A DNA stretch of 64,000 nt, taken from the NCBI RefSeq assembly GCF_015223055.1, contig NZ_JADFBX010000003.1:434001-498000 (forward strand), read 5' to 3'. The position numbers and the translations under genes are program-made. This document shows, piece after piece, positions 1 to 9,220 of the stretch. The notes under the pieces are model-generated. The model searched no databases. It saw only the letters and a program-made list of their open reading frames with translations, and was not told the origin of the DNA. The DNA is from Pedobacter sp. MC2016-24. Its GTDB lineage: Bacteria > Bacteroidota > Bacteroidia > Sphingobacteriales > Sphingobacteriaceae. Position 1 is the first letter of the stretch, and every line of letters starts with the position of its first letter.

Positions 1-18
1 AAAAAATAAAGGTTCTTC

Positions 19-2934
19 CTATTCATCGTAAAAAGTGATGGCTTCTGAACTGATGTGCTTACTATGTTTACTTTTGATGATAAAGATATCGCTCTTGGTG
101 GCAGCTACTTTAACATTCTTTATGTTGGCACCAATCACATCATCCAGAAAAATCGGATACCTGCCATCCCTGGACTCATAGTTAAAACTGCTGTTTTTAA
201 TGCTTAGGTTCTTGACATGTCTGGCCCATAGTCCGTATGAAGGCTGGGTTTTCAAATTGGCCACATTGTATTGTCCGACGCCCAATTCTGGCGTAAGATT
301 AGCCGTGTCTGCGGCGGGGTTTCCACCTTTAACCAATACATGCACATCGTTCAATTCGATGCCGCTGATATAGCCCGTATGTTCAGCATTTGGGAGTCGG
401 AACTTAAGTCCTCCAACTACAGTTTCCGTTGCCGGAAGCGCGTAGCCAGCTATGATCGGTGTCGCCTTTTCCTGTGTGCCATCATATGCTTTCCAACGCT
501 TATCTCTACCGCCGTAAGAACTTCCTGCATAGACTTCAGCGATGTCTATGCCATTTAGAATAATCCGCTCAACCTTGCCAATATTAACATTGTTGATCAG
601 CAATTCATCATGCTTAATCCCATTTTCTGTAAATACATACCGCCCCGCAGTGGCGCCAAGAATACGTGCCCGGTTAGAAATGGATATAAAAAAAGGAGCC
701 CGGGTACGGTACATTTTGGATCTGGAATGCAGTTTTCCGGTATGGCCGCAATTTAAATGGATGTCACTAATGTGCGCACCGTCATTAGTCGATATGGAAA
801 ACCCAGCCTTATTGGCACCCAATACGTAGATGTTGTCTACACAAATGTCTTTAATGTCGTCGGCAGTTTCAGAGCCAATCTGGAAGAGATTACAGTTTGT
901 GTCGCCAATGATGTTGCGGATTTTATAATTCCGTGCTGGTCGAGTAAAGCCCAATGCGCAATCCGAACCAGGTTTAATGATGTCATCTGAACTGACTTTT
1001 GAATAGATATTCGTTGCGTTCACATCATTACAGCCCATAAAATCATAAATGTCCCGGGCATTGGATGAAGATGCTTTGCCCAGATAGGTGTTGTGTACAT
1101 TGATGCCATCAGTACCTGTCGCCAGCAATACGAAATGTCCTGCGCGATCTATTTTTAACATATTGCTGTCGTCAAATATCTTTTTCCCATCTTTTCCAAT
1201 GTAATATGGTTCGTCTTGCTCCGGATCATACCATAGGTCTTCCGGCCGGTATATCCCGCCTATCTCCACCTGGCTGCAAAGCTTTAAGCTGAACATTTTA
1301 TCTGCACGGTTATCCGGCTCGTTGTTCATGACCTTATCCCCGTTCACCAGGTTGCCATTGCCGGTAATCAGTCCATTGCCAATGATTTTAACGTTATCTA
1401 ACCGTTCTCCGAAAAACATGGCATTTTTAAAATAGTGGTGTCCGACATCTTGTTTGGTCAGGTAGTTTTCAGGATCCTCATAGGGGCCTTTATCGGTGGG
1501 CGACAAGCCAGAACGGTATTTTTTGTCGCTAAACCACGTTGATTCTGGTGCATCAGCACCTTTAATAGCCTTAATGGTAGCTGATTTATTGATATAAAGA
1601 TATACGTTGCTTTTCAAATGTACCGTCCTAACCAGGTAGGTGCCCTCGTTAAACAACAATGTTCCGCCACCGCTTTGGTGTATGGATTCAATCGCATTGT
1701 TGATGAGTTCGGTGTCATCTTTCTCCCCATCGCCAGCCCTGCCGAAGTTTTTGATGTCCATCTTACCAGAATAAAAAGAGATTTCATTGGAAAAACCTTT
1801 GTTTGGACCATCCGTAACCAGCAGCTTAAAAAAATAGTTTTGATTTTTTTGTAAGCCAGATATACTTGCGCTGGCTTCCTTCAAGTTCACAACAGCAGAA
1901 CGGGGTTTCCAGGTTTTACCGCGATCCATAGATTCCATTATAGTTACCCGCTGGATGTTCGGATTTTTACCCCAGTTTAAATCGATCTTAGTATATCGAT
2001 CTGGGGTATCCTGATATTGAAGATCCCTGGTTGCAATCCGGATTAAACCGGATACTTGCTTGCTTACTGTAAGCAATGTGCTTTCTGAGCCTACACCTGC
2101 GCTAATTAGGTTCTCAGGTTGACTGGTACTATACTTGGAACGGATGGGATAAATACCTGCTTTGCTCATTTTGATACCCCTGATTGTGAGTTTGAGATCA
2201 GGACCATTGGCCGGCCTGAGATCCAGGTGGCTGAATGTCAAAATTGAGCCGCCAGCTTCAGGCTTTTCAATAACTACCTGACCAACTTTTGAATACGAAT
2301 AAGCGCTGCCAACACGGCCGATAGATTGGCTCGAAAAATCCTTTAATTTGACCTCGCCACGGCCTATGACGTTAACACTGGTGTTGTTCGGGTTGACATC
2401 AATCCCCCGGGGTAAAAAAATCCGGACAGTAACATCCGGGCTTCGTTGTCCGGCGGTAAAATACAGGCAGAGATCTGTCAGGGAATTGAGGGTGATTTTG
2501 CTTTGCTCCAGACTAAGCTTTCCGCCTACGGCCATGGGCTCAAGTTTGATCATATATTTTTTGCTGACCTTAGCCTGATTCGTCTTTACCAGCAATTGAT
2601 CACCATCATTAATTTGTCCCGATGTTTTGATTCTGCCCTTTTGATCTGTAATCTGGTGGCTTTGTGCTTGGTTACCAATGCTTTTAATCTGCTTGAAAAG
2701 CGCTTGTACACCTGGTCTTGTTGAAACCATGCCCTGGCCTTCTGGAGTATCGACGCTATAGATATAGGTTTTTCCGTCCACCAAAATCAGGCTGTCGCCG
2801 GTTATTCTGACCACATGCGTAGCCAGTGGACTGATTTCGATTCCGGCATTTGCTTTGTTGTTTAATTGTTGGGCAGCAGCGCTAAAAGTATAGCAAAGGA
2901 ATAAAATCAGTAGGTAAAGTCTGGTCTGTTGCAT
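19..2934 (-). CDS. Secreted GH28-like beta-helix protein
   Basis: Probably a secreted polysaccharide-active enzyme related to glycoside hydrolase family 28 (polygalacturonase-like). An ATG at 2934 gives a clean signal peptide ending in SAAAQQ; the frame also runs up to a TTG at 2943, which I did not choose. Residues about 30-300 form an unassigned beta-rich region, about 300-390 look like a fibronectin type III domain, and from about 395 (NFGRAGDGEKDDT) to the end is a parallel beta-helix typical of GH28 and pectate-lyase-like proteins. The pair D650-D651 (SSDD) matches the GH28 catalytic aspartates, but I do not see a clear GHG motif; IGSET stands in the expected region. Substrate is unknown. 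At 971 residues it is about twice a plain GH28 enzyme because of the N-terminal extension. It is an isolated minus-strand gene at the window edge. Confidence 0.75.
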   Translation of the reverse strand: MQQTRLYLLILFLCYTFSAAAQQLNNKANAGIEISPLATHVVRITGDSLILVDGKTYIYSVDTPEGQGMVSTRPGVQALFKQIKSIGNQAQSHQITDQKGRIKTSGQINDGDQLLVKTNQAKVSKKYMIKLEPMAVGGKLSLEQSKITLNSLTDLCLYFTAGQRSPDVTVRIFLPRGIDVNPNNTSVNVIGRGEVKLKDFSSQSIGRVGSAYSYSKVGQVVIEKPEAGGSILTFSHLDLRPANGPDLKLTIRGIKMSKAGIYPIRSKYSTSQPENLISAGVGSESTLLTVSKQVSGLIRIATRDLQYQDTPDRYTKIDLNWGKNPNIQRVTIMESMDRGKTWKPRSAVVNLKEASASISGLQKNQNYFFKLLVTDGPNKGFSNEISFYSGKMDIKNFGRAGDGEKDDTELINNAIESIHQSGGGTLLFNEGTYLVRTVHLKSNVYLYINKSATIKAIKGADAPESTWFSDKKYRSGLSPTDKGPYEDPENYLTKQDVGHHYFKNAMFFGERLDNVKIIGNGLITGNGNLVNGDKVMNNEPDNRADKMFSLKLCSQVEIGGIYRPEDLWYDPEQDEPYYIGKDGKKIFDDSNMLKIDRAGHFVLLATGTDGINVHNTYLGKASSSNARDIYDFMGCNDVNATNIYSKVSSDDIIKPGSDCALGFTRPARNYKIRNIIGDTNCNLFQIGSETADDIKDICVDNIYVLGANKAGFSISTNDGAHISDIHLNCGHTGKLHSRSKMYRTRAPFFISISNRARILGATAGRYVFTENGIKHDELLINNVNIGKVERIILNGIDIAEVYAGSSYGGRDKRWKAYDGTQEKATPIIAGYALPATETVVGGLKFRLPNAEHTGYISGIELNDVHVLVKGGNPAADTANLTPELGVGQYNVANLKTQPSYGLWARHVKNLSIKNSSFNYESRDGRYPIFLDDVIGANIKNVKVAATKSDIFIIKSKHSKHISSEAITFYDE

Positions 2935-3091
2935 GGGATTCAAATATTTATAAAATTGAACAAAATGTATTGAAATATTATGGCTAAGTATTAATCTATT
3001 TTGACGTTAAAAGCTATATTTACCTGTAAACCTTAGTGATTAGAATGGTGGTAGACAGGTTTAGGTTGACTTCATCACCGATAAAAAATAT

Positions 3092-4147
3092 ATGCTAATG
3101 AAAAAAATACTTTCTATAGATGGGGGAGGCATAAGAGGTATTATACCCGGGATGTTCCTGGTGGCTTTGGAAGAGAAATTAAAAGAGGAAAGTAAAAATC
3201 CTGGAGCTGCTATTGTGGATTACTTCGATTTCTTTGCGGGTACAAGTACGGGAGGGATTCTAACATGTTTACTGCTTTGTCCCTCAATCGAACATCCAGG
3301 CAGGCCCAGATTTACGGCTAAAGCAGCATTAGATTTGTATCTGGAACATGGCAATGAAATCTTTAAAATGAGTTTCATGAAACGAATCCGGGCCAAACTG
3401 GGACTGGCGGGCGAGCGTTATAATAGTGAAATCTTTGAGGGTGTACTGAAAACTTATTTTGAGGATACCAAACTCAGTCAGCTGATTAAACCCTGCATCA
3501 TCAGTGCATATAACATTGAATTGCGTAAAACACATTTTTTTAGACAACAGAATGCGATTTCCAGAGGCGATGCACGTGATTTTTATGTCAGGGATGTTTG
3601 TCGCGCAACTTCTGCTGCGCCAACTTATTTTAGTGTAGCAGAAATACATTCGCTTGCTAATGTACGCTATCCCTTATTAGATGGCGGGGTATTTGCTACA
3701 AATCCGGCATTAAGTGGTCTGATCGAAGTAACGCGTGCCTTTAATCAAACCCGCATTAATGACATTCAATTGTTATCCCTGGGAACAGGACGTTCCAGAC
3801 GATCATATGATTATGATCATTTTAAGAAAAGCAGTGCCATGGCCATTGTGCCGGCACTGATTGACATCATGATGAGCGGCGTTGCAGAAACGAGTGATTT
3901 CTTTTTGGAACAGCTTTTTTATTCGGTAGGTAAATCGGAAAACTACATCCGTATTGAACCGGATAGTCTGGAAAGTATCAAAGAAGGGTTGGACGCGGCA
4001 AGTCCGGCCAATATTGAAAAGCTAATGGCGCTGGGCGATCGGATGGTGAGTGAAAACCAAAGCCGTTTAAGCCAGATTGCAAAGCAATTGGTAACAGAAC
4101 AGGAACGTTCTGTACGGAAAATGCCCTGGAGTTTTTTAAAAGGGTAA
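3092..4147 (+). CDS. Patatin-like phospholipase
   Basis: A patatin-family serine lipid acyl hydrolase. The hallmarks are all near the N-terminus or in the middle: the oxyanion motif DGGGIRG (about residues 9-15), the nucleophile elbow GTSTGG (about 50-55) and the catalytic aspartate in DGG (about 199). No signal peptide is visible, so it is expected in the cytosol or at the inner membrane face. The start may be the second ATG at 3098, giving MKKILSIDGGG. It is followed after about 60 bp by the hybrid histidine kinase on the same strand, so the two may be co-transcribed. Phospholipases of this family also serve as defence effectors, but no nucleotide cyclase gene is nearby, so a housekeeping or signalling lipid role is more likely. 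Confidence 0.88.
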   Translation: MLMKKILSIDGGGIRGIIPGMFLVALEEKLKEESKNPGAAIVDYFDFFAGTSTGGILTCLLLCPSIEHPGRPRFTAKAALDLYLEHGNEIFKMSFMKRIRAKLGLAGERYNSEIFEGVLKTYFEDTKLSQLIKPCIISAYNIELRKTHFFRQQNAISRGDARDFYVRDVCRATSAAPTYFSVAEIHSLANVRYPLLDGGVFATNPALSGLIEVTRAFNQTRINDIQLLSLGTGRSRRSYDYDHFKKSSAMAIVPALIDIMMSGVAETSDFFLEQLFYSVGKSENYIRIEPDSLESIKEGLDAASPANIEKLMALGDRMVSENQSRLSQIAKQLVTEQERSVRKMPWSFLKG

Positions 4148-4206
4148 TAGCCGAAGTAAAACTTAAATGCAGCAATAACTGTTAATTTTTAAAGCATAAT
4201 TAAAGA

Positions 4207-6696
4207 ATGAGTAGTGTCCCCAGAAGAGGTTTAGTTAAAGCGGTCAAAGGCAAAATTATATTTGCCCTATTACTGGGTTGTTTGGCCTTGCTTTTAGCCT
4301 GGGGAGTGAGCAAAGTTGCCTTTCAGGAAATGCTCATCACAGTAGAAAATATCTCAGCACCTAGTGAACGCCTTCGCCTGGTCAATGCACTTTCCAGAAA
4401 AATAGGTACCCTTGATCAGCTGCAAAAGAAACAGGCTTTTGATGATCCAGGTAATTATAGCAAATTGTTTAAAGAGTCCAGGCAGTTGCGCTTGTTACTG
4501 GATACCCTCAGTAGCTTATACCATACGGATTCGCTGCAACTGGAACGTATTGAAACCTTAAAAGGTTTATTGGCTGAGCGCGACAAGCAGTTTATTACGT
4601 ATCTGAAAGTCAGGGAAAAGATGGTAAACAATAAGGCTTTTTCCGGTCAGGTAAAAAAACTCAATGAATTGGTATCACGGGGTGCACAACAGTCAGATAG
4701 CACCATATTGGCTACAGAAGAAAAAACCTCTACAACTACGGTATATCCCAATGAAGAAAAGCCAAAAGGCTTCTTTAGTAAATTATTTGGCCGTAAAAAA
4801 ACTGAGGAAAAAGAGAATTCTTTTAAAATTGTTAACGAAGAAAAGGTAAAAAGGGATACCATAGCCTTATCTGCTGAGGCACAAATGACCAGGAACCTGG
4901 AAAAATCCTTAAAAACGATTGAAAATGAACAACGCTTAAAAAATGCGAAATTCCTCAACACAGAAACAGTGTTGACCGATGCGAACAACTTATTGATCAG
5001 TCAAATGCTTGATGTTTTGCGCAAGGTCGAAAGTGAGGTCGTTGCACAAATTGAATTGAGTGGTATACAGGCTAAAAAGGTTGTAAACACAGGGATTACA
5101 ACAATTGGTATGATCATGCTTGTCTTTTTCTTTTTAACCGTATTACTGGTCTATTTTATTTTTACTGACATCACCCGCAGTAACAAATACAGGAACGAAC
5201 TCGAGCTTGCAAGGGATGAAGCCGAGTACCATGGAAGGGCCAAACAACGTTTTCTTTCCAACATGAGCCACGAGATTCGCACGCCATTGCAATCCATTAT
5301 AGGTTACGCCGAAATCATCAGAAATCAGGACAAGCCCTTGCGAAAAGATATCGACGCCATCTATCATTCCTCCGAACATTTGCTGCAGATTGTCAACGAG
5401 GTCCTTGATTATAACCGCATCATTTCGGGTAAATTTACTTTTCAGGATAGAACATTTGATTTGCGGGCACTGCTCAACGAAGTTACTTCAGTGATTATTC
5501 CCCAGGCCAGTGCTAAACAACTGGATCTGGTCACAGATTTTGAACTGAATGGCATTACTTATGTCAAAGGTGATCCTTTTAGATTGAAACAGATCTTGTA
5601 CAATTTATTGGGAAATGCGATCAAATTTACCGCTAAGGGCGAAGTTAAGCTATCTGTTTTTTTTAAGAGACAATCTGATCAGCTCCATTTTACCTTTGTA
5701 GTTAAAGATACCGGTATTGGAATGTCTGAAAAAGAAAGTAGCTTGATTTTTAATGAATTTGAGCAAATCCATGCAGCTGGTTATGAAGCGTCCAATCAAG
5801 CTGGCGCAGGTTTGGGCCTAAATATTGTTAAAGCCCTGATCGAAAATCAGGGGGGAAGAATTTATGTCAAAAGTAAAGTGGGAGAGGGCAGCACTTTTAC
5901 AGCATACCTTACTTTTGAAATTGCAGAAAGCCCGGTTCTGGTCAAGGAACTCGCCAGGCCAAAATTTGAATCTAACGAACAGGTATGGATTGTTGATGAT
6001 GACCAGCTTATCCTGGATCTTTGCGGGATCATTCTTCAAAAGAATGGAATCCGTTATCAAAGTTTCAATAGTCCGATCCAGTTATTAAATGCCCAATGGG
6101 AAGCCGATGTGAAAATTGTGCTGATGGACATGCGGATGCCGGAAATGTCTGGGATAGAACTTTGCAAAAAGTTGCGTGAAAGCATAGGCAAAGATATCAA
6201 GATATACGCCATTACGGCGCAGGTATTACCCGATGAACGGGATTTTTTGCTGGAAAATGGCTTCGACGGTTTGTTGATGAAGCCGTTTAAAGAGGAAGGG
6301 CTCCTTAGTGTGTTTTATGAAGTAGTGGGCGTACAAGATTCACCTTTAGTTTCAGAAGCAGAAGTCGAGTTGGACTTAACAGTACTAAAAAAGATGACTT
6401 TTGGCGATGAAGAGCAATTGGCTAAAATCCTGAATACCTTTGCGAGAGATTGCGAGGCCGATGCGCTGGAGATCAGGCGTGCTTCAACACATGTCGATAT
6501 GGCTAGCCTTCGTTTGGTCACCCATCGCTTAGCCGGGCGGATTGCTCAAATAGGCGCAGCCAAGCTCGCTGCATCATTCAGGTCAATGGAGTTGGAATTG
6601 AGCACACAAAAAGAACTGACTGCTTTGGAGAGTGACAAGATCAATGATTTACTTCAAAAATTAATGGCTTTACTCCGTTTGGTAAAAGAACGCTAA
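4207..6696 (+). CDS. Hybrid sensor histidine kinase with REC and Hpt domains
   Basis: An inner-membrane phosphorelay sensor. Order: TM helix at about 15-35, a long extracytoplasmic helical region (about 36-294), second TM at about 295-317, HisKA with phospho-acceptor H355 in MSHEIRTP, HATPase with N box GNAIKF and G boxes DTGIGM and GAGLGL, a receiver domain with phospho-acceptor D641 in MDMRMP, and a C-terminal Hpt domain with H773 (THRLAG). All three relay residues are present, so it can pass phosphate to a separate regulator. The extracytoplasmic part carries an odd Lys/Glu-rich stretch around residues 160-215, including FFSKLFGRKK. Its stop codon lies 8 bp from that of the NtrC-type regulator on the opposite strand, the natural partner candidate. 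Confidence 0.93.
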   Translation: MSSVPRRGLVKAVKGKIIFALLLGCLALLLAWGVSKVAFQEMLITVENISAPSERLRLVNALSRKIGTLDQLQKKQAFDDPGNYSKLFKESRQLRLLLDTLSSLYHTDSLQLERIETLKGLLAERDKQFITYLKVREKMVNNKAFSGQVKKLNELVSRGAQQSDSTILATEEKTSTTTVYPNEEKPKGFFSKLFGRKKTEEKENSFKIVNEEKVKRDTIALSAEAQMTRNLEKSLKTIENEQRLKNAKFLNTETVLTDANNLLISQMLDVLRKVESEVVAQIELSGIQAKKVVNTGITTIGMIMLVFFFLTVLLVYFIFTDITRSNKYRNELELARDEAEYHGRAKQRFLSNMSHEIRTPLQSIIGYAEIIRNQDKPLRKDIDAIYHSSEHLLQIVNEVLDYNRIISGKFTFQDRTFDLRALLNEVTSVIIPQASAKQLDLVTDFELNGITYVKGDPFRLKQILYNLLGNAIKFTAKGEVKLSVFFKRQSDQLHFTFVVKDTGIGMSEKESSLIFNEFEQIHAAGYEASNQAGAGLGLNIVKALIENQGGRIYVKSKVGEGSTFTAYLTFEIAESPVLVKELARPKFESNEQVWIVDDDQLILDLCGIILQKNGIRYQSFNSPIQLLNAQWEADVKIVLMDMRMPEMSGIELCKKLRESIGKDIKIYAITAQVLPDERDFLLENGFDGLLMKPFKEEGLLSVFYEVVGVQDSPLVSEAEVELDLTVLKKMTFGDEEQLAKILNTFARDCEADALEIRRASTHVDMASLRLVTHRLAGRIAQIGAAKLAASFRSMELELSTQKELTALESDKINDLLQKLMALLRLVKER

Positions 6697-6704
6697 AGCC
6701 AGGC

Positions 6705-8042
6705 TTACTCGATGTCGTATCTGTCCATCTTACTGTACAGCGTTTTTCTGTCTATATTTAACAGTTTAGCAGCTTTTGATTTGTTGTATTTTACTTTAAC
6801 GAGCGTTTCGATGATCAAGGCTTTTTCGTTGACCTCGTTAATGGCTTTCAGATCTGAAGTATTTGGCTTGGGTAGTTGATTGATCGAAATGAACATTTCT
6901 TCAGGTAACGAATCGAGTTCGGCAGTTTCTGTCGGACTTAACAACACCATCCGCTTAATTACATTCTTGAGTTCGCGTAAGTTGCCCGGCCAATCGTATT
7001 TTAGCAACAATTCTTTTGCTTCCGCTGAAATGTTTTTGACATTTCGGTTCAGTTCTGCATTGGAAATGTTAATGAAATGGTTGATAAACAGTTCAATATC
7101 TTTACCACGTTCCCTTAATGCCGGTAATTGTATTTTAAATTCATTCAAACGGTGGTAGAGATCCTCGCGAAAGCTGCCATTCAGCACACTCGCTTTAAGG
7201 TCGTCATTGGTAGCTGTGATGATCCGCACATCAACTTTTATGTTTTTGGTGCTCCCAAGAGGTTGAATCACCCGCTCCTGTAAAGCCCGGAGCATTTTCA
7301 CCTGTACTTCATAACTCAGGTTACCCACTTCATCTAAAAACAGTGTACCACCATCGGCTGCCTCAAACTGGCCTTTTTTATCGTTTAAAGCACCTGTAAA
7401 AGCGCCCTTTGCATGTCCGAATAATTCACTGGCTGCGAGATCTTTGGATAATGCACCACAGTCAATCGCGACAAAAGGTTTATTGTTGCGTTTGCTTTGC
7501 GTATGTAAGGTTCGCGCGGCATATTCTTTCCCTGTACCACTTTCACCCTGGATAATCACAGACATATCTGTTGGTGCAACCAGGGCAATGTGTGCATATA
7601 ATTTATCGGCAGTTTCACTTTTTCCCTTAATGGCATCGCTGTGTTCTACAGACGAAGATGACGAGGAGGAAGCCGGACTTTCCTTCTTACCCAATGCATT
7701 TTTTATGATCATCAACAACTCGTCGGGATTTACCGGTTTGGTGATGTAATCAAAGGCACCAAGTTGCATGGATTTAACAGCCGTCCTCACGTCGTTAAAA
7801 CTGGTCATGATTACGGTGGGTTGCATTGCACTTTTTTGAAGTACATAAGAAAGCACGTCCAGGCCGGTACCATCGGGTAGCCGGTAATCGATGAGTAAAA
7901 GGTCGAAGCTTTTTTGATCTAATAATTTGAGACTCTTCTTGACATCGTTAACGACTTCGGGTTGATGGCCGTGCTTCGTTAAAAAGCCTTCTAATAACTG
8001 AGAGAAAGTGGAGTCGTCTTCAATGATTAGTATTTTTGCCAT
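6705..8042 (-). CDS. Sigma-54-dependent NtrC-family response regulator
   Basis: A DNA-binding enhancer-binding protein activated by phosphorylation. It has an N-terminal receiver domain (acidic pocket E8-D9-D10, phospho-acceptor D52 in IDYRLP, K102), a Ser-rich linker (about 125-131), an AAA+ domain with Walker A GESGTGKE (166-173) and the sigma-54 contact loop GAFTGA (213-218), and a C-terminal Fis-type helix-turn-helix (KAAKLLNIDRKTLY). The frame is open up to 8075, but MAKILIIEDD at 8042 is the family start, and a TATTTTTG box lies at 8065-8072 on this strand, upstream of it. It converges on the hybrid kinase gene, likely its phosphodonor. Confidence 0.93.
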   Translation of the reverse strand: MAKILIIEDDSTFSQLLEGFLTKHGHQPEVVNDVKKSLKLLDQKSFDLLLIDYRLPDGTGLDVLSYVLQKSAMQPTVIMTSFNDVRTAVKSMQLGAFDYITKPVNPDELLMIIKNALGKKESPASSSSSSSVEHSDAIKGKSETADKLYAHIALVAPTDMSVIIQGESGTGKEYAARTLHTQSKRNNKPFVAIDCGALSKDLAASELFGHAKGAFTGALNDKKGQFEAADGGTLFLDEVGNLSYEVQVKMLRALQERVIQPLGSTKNIKVDVRIITATNDDLKASVLNGSFREDLYHRLNEFKIQLPALRERGKDIELFINHFINISNAELNRNVKNISAEAKELLLKYDWPGNLRELKNVIKRMVLLSPTETAELDSLPEEMFISINQLPKPNTSDLKAINEVNEKALIIETLVKVKYNKSKAAKLLNIDRKTLYSKMDRYDIE

Positions 8043-8071
8043 AGGGATTTCGCTTGAATAATAGCAAAAAT

Positions 8072-8100
8072 ACAAAAGCCGGACGAAATCCGGCTTTTAT
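8072..8100 (-). terminator. Hairpin terminator after the PepSY-like gene
   Basis: A perfect 10-bp stem, AAAAGCCGGA (8074-8083) and TCCGGCTTTT (8089-8098), with a 5-base loop and T-rich flank on the minus strand. It ends transcription of the small secreted protein gene and separates it from the response regulator downstream. Confidence 0.8.
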
Positions 8101-8137
8101 AAGGTGTTAAATTGTTATTATTTTGGAGTTTATGGGC

Positions 8138-8452
8138 TTATTCAATTACAGCGCCATCTTTTCCGATTTTTAAAGAAGCACTTTCTTCCTGTTTTTTAAC
8201 GTCAACCTGATAGTATTCAGATTTATCAGCCTTAGTCACTAAGAATGCTGCACTTGGTGCCCAATCTTTATATTTATCTGATGCTAAAGTTGCTTTTACT
8301 GCGTCTGGAAGATCTTTAAGTTCTACCGGAGTTTTAGTTACACTGTCCTGATAAGCAACTACCGCTACTGGTGATTGAATGTTGTTACTCGCTTTTACTG
8401 TGGTTAATCCTGCTACAGCTAAGATTGCTGCTGATAAAATGATCTTTTTCAT
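8138..8452 (-). CDS. Small secreted PepSY-like protein
   Basis: A 104-residue exported protein of unknown function. Residues 1-21 are a signal peptide (MKKIILSAAILAVAG then TTVKAS). The mature part has the pattern LPDAVKATLASDKYKDW, a tyrosine pair (YYQVDV) and IGKDGAVIE, which resembles the PepSY-like/BLIP-like fold of small Bacteroidetes periplasmic proteins. It stands alone: a strong hairpin terminator follows, and a 240-bp spacer without other genes separates it from the divergent Rrf2 gene. The family assignment is by pattern only. Confidence 0.75.
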   Translation of the reverse strand: MKKIILSAAILAVAGLTTVKASNNIQSPVAVVAYQDSVTKTPVELKDLPDAVKATLASDKYKDWAPSAAFLVTKADKSEYYQVDVKKQEESASLKIGKDGAVIE

Positions 8453-8693
8453 AACTTATAGTTTTAATTTACTTTTCAATTGTTTCATGTAGCTATATAG
8501 AACAATGATGCCACTGTGCCAGTTTTTATTTATAATGCTGATATATAGTGCCTTATAAATATTTAGCTTCGTTTGAAATTGTAGACTTATTCCACATAAT
8601 GTTGAATTAGGAAGCAAAATGACTGATTTGACAACTTCGCTGTGGATAAGAAAAGCTTTACAAATACATAAATCTTTTCTTAGCTTTGCTAGT

Positions 8694-9131
8694 ATGCTGT
8701 CTAAGAAAACGAAATATGCAATAAAGGCACTGGTTGCTCTAGGCAAGAACAGAGAAAATCCACCTATGCAAATTGTACGTTTGGCGGAACAGGAGATGAT
8801 ACCCAGGAAATTCCTGGAACAGATACTTCTGGATATGCGAAACGCTGGCTATTTGTATAGTAAGAAAGGTGCGGGAGGGGGATACAGTTTAAATAAAGAT
8901 CCTAAGGATATTTATTTGGCTGATATACTGCGAATCACAGATGGTCCGATTGCCATGGTTCCATGTGCAAGTCTGAAGTTTTATCGCAAATGCGACGAAT
9001 GTCATGATGAAGTGACCTGCGGGATCCGCAAGACATTCATTGATGTCAGGGATGCCACTTTAAAAGTCCTTGCACAAACCTCAATTGCTGATGTAATTGC
9101 AAGGGAAACAGATGATATTCAGATAGAATAG
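8694..9131 (+). CDS. Rrf2-family transcriptional regulator
   Basis: A winged-helix regulator of the Rrf2 (IscR/CymR/NsrR) family. MLSKKTKYAIKAL is the usual N-terminus, with the recognition helix around IPRKFLEQIL and the wing KKGAGGGYSL. The C-terminal part has cysteines in CASLKFYRKCDECHDEVTC, a pattern compatible with an iron-sulfur cluster, although CymR-type members lack one. The frame is open from 8619, but a TAGCTTTG promoter box at 8681-8688 and family length favour the ATG at 8694. It precedes a siroheme methyltransferase gene by 89 bp, which suggests control of sulfate or nitrite assimilation genes; that role is inferred. Confidence 0.9.
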   Translation: MLSKKTKYAIKALVALGKNRENPPMQIVRLAEQEMIPRKFLEQILLDMRNAGYLYSKKGAGGGYSLNKDPKDIYLADILRITDGPIAMVPCASLKFYRKCDECHDEVTCGIRKTFIDVRDATLKVLAQTSIADVIARETDDIQIE

Positions 9132-9152
9132 AATATTTTAAAATAAAGCCTA

Positions 9153-9179
9153 CTATTTCTATAGATTTTTATATATTTG
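9153..9179 (+). promoter_or_regulatory. Promoter and possible Rrf2 operator before cobA
   Basis: A perfect TAnnTTTG box (TATATTTG, 9172-9179) precedes the methyltransferase start at 9221. Immediately upstream, inside the -33 to -7 interval, is the inverted repeat CTAT-TTCT-ATAG (9153-9164). Its position suits repressor binding by the adjacent Rrf2 protein. No clear TTG element is seen at -33. Confidence 0.5.
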
Positions 9180-9220
9180 CTTTTAAATAAGTAAATGTGT
9201 TTCATTTTAAATAGTCGGCC

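Noticed and set aside
3092..4147. Patatin gene as an anti-phage CBASS effector
   Set aside because: No CD-NTase, Cap2/Cap3 or other defence gene is next to it; the following gene is a hybrid histidine kinase.
8510..8530. Sigma-54 promoter (TGGCAC on the minus strand) before the PepSY-like gene
   Set aside because: The -24 half is present but the -12 half has no GC at the required distance.
8456..8746. 96-residue minus-strand frame before the Rrf2 gene
   Set aside because: It overlaps the Rrf2 start and promoter, has no recognisable domain and includes the upstream region of the PepSY-like gene.
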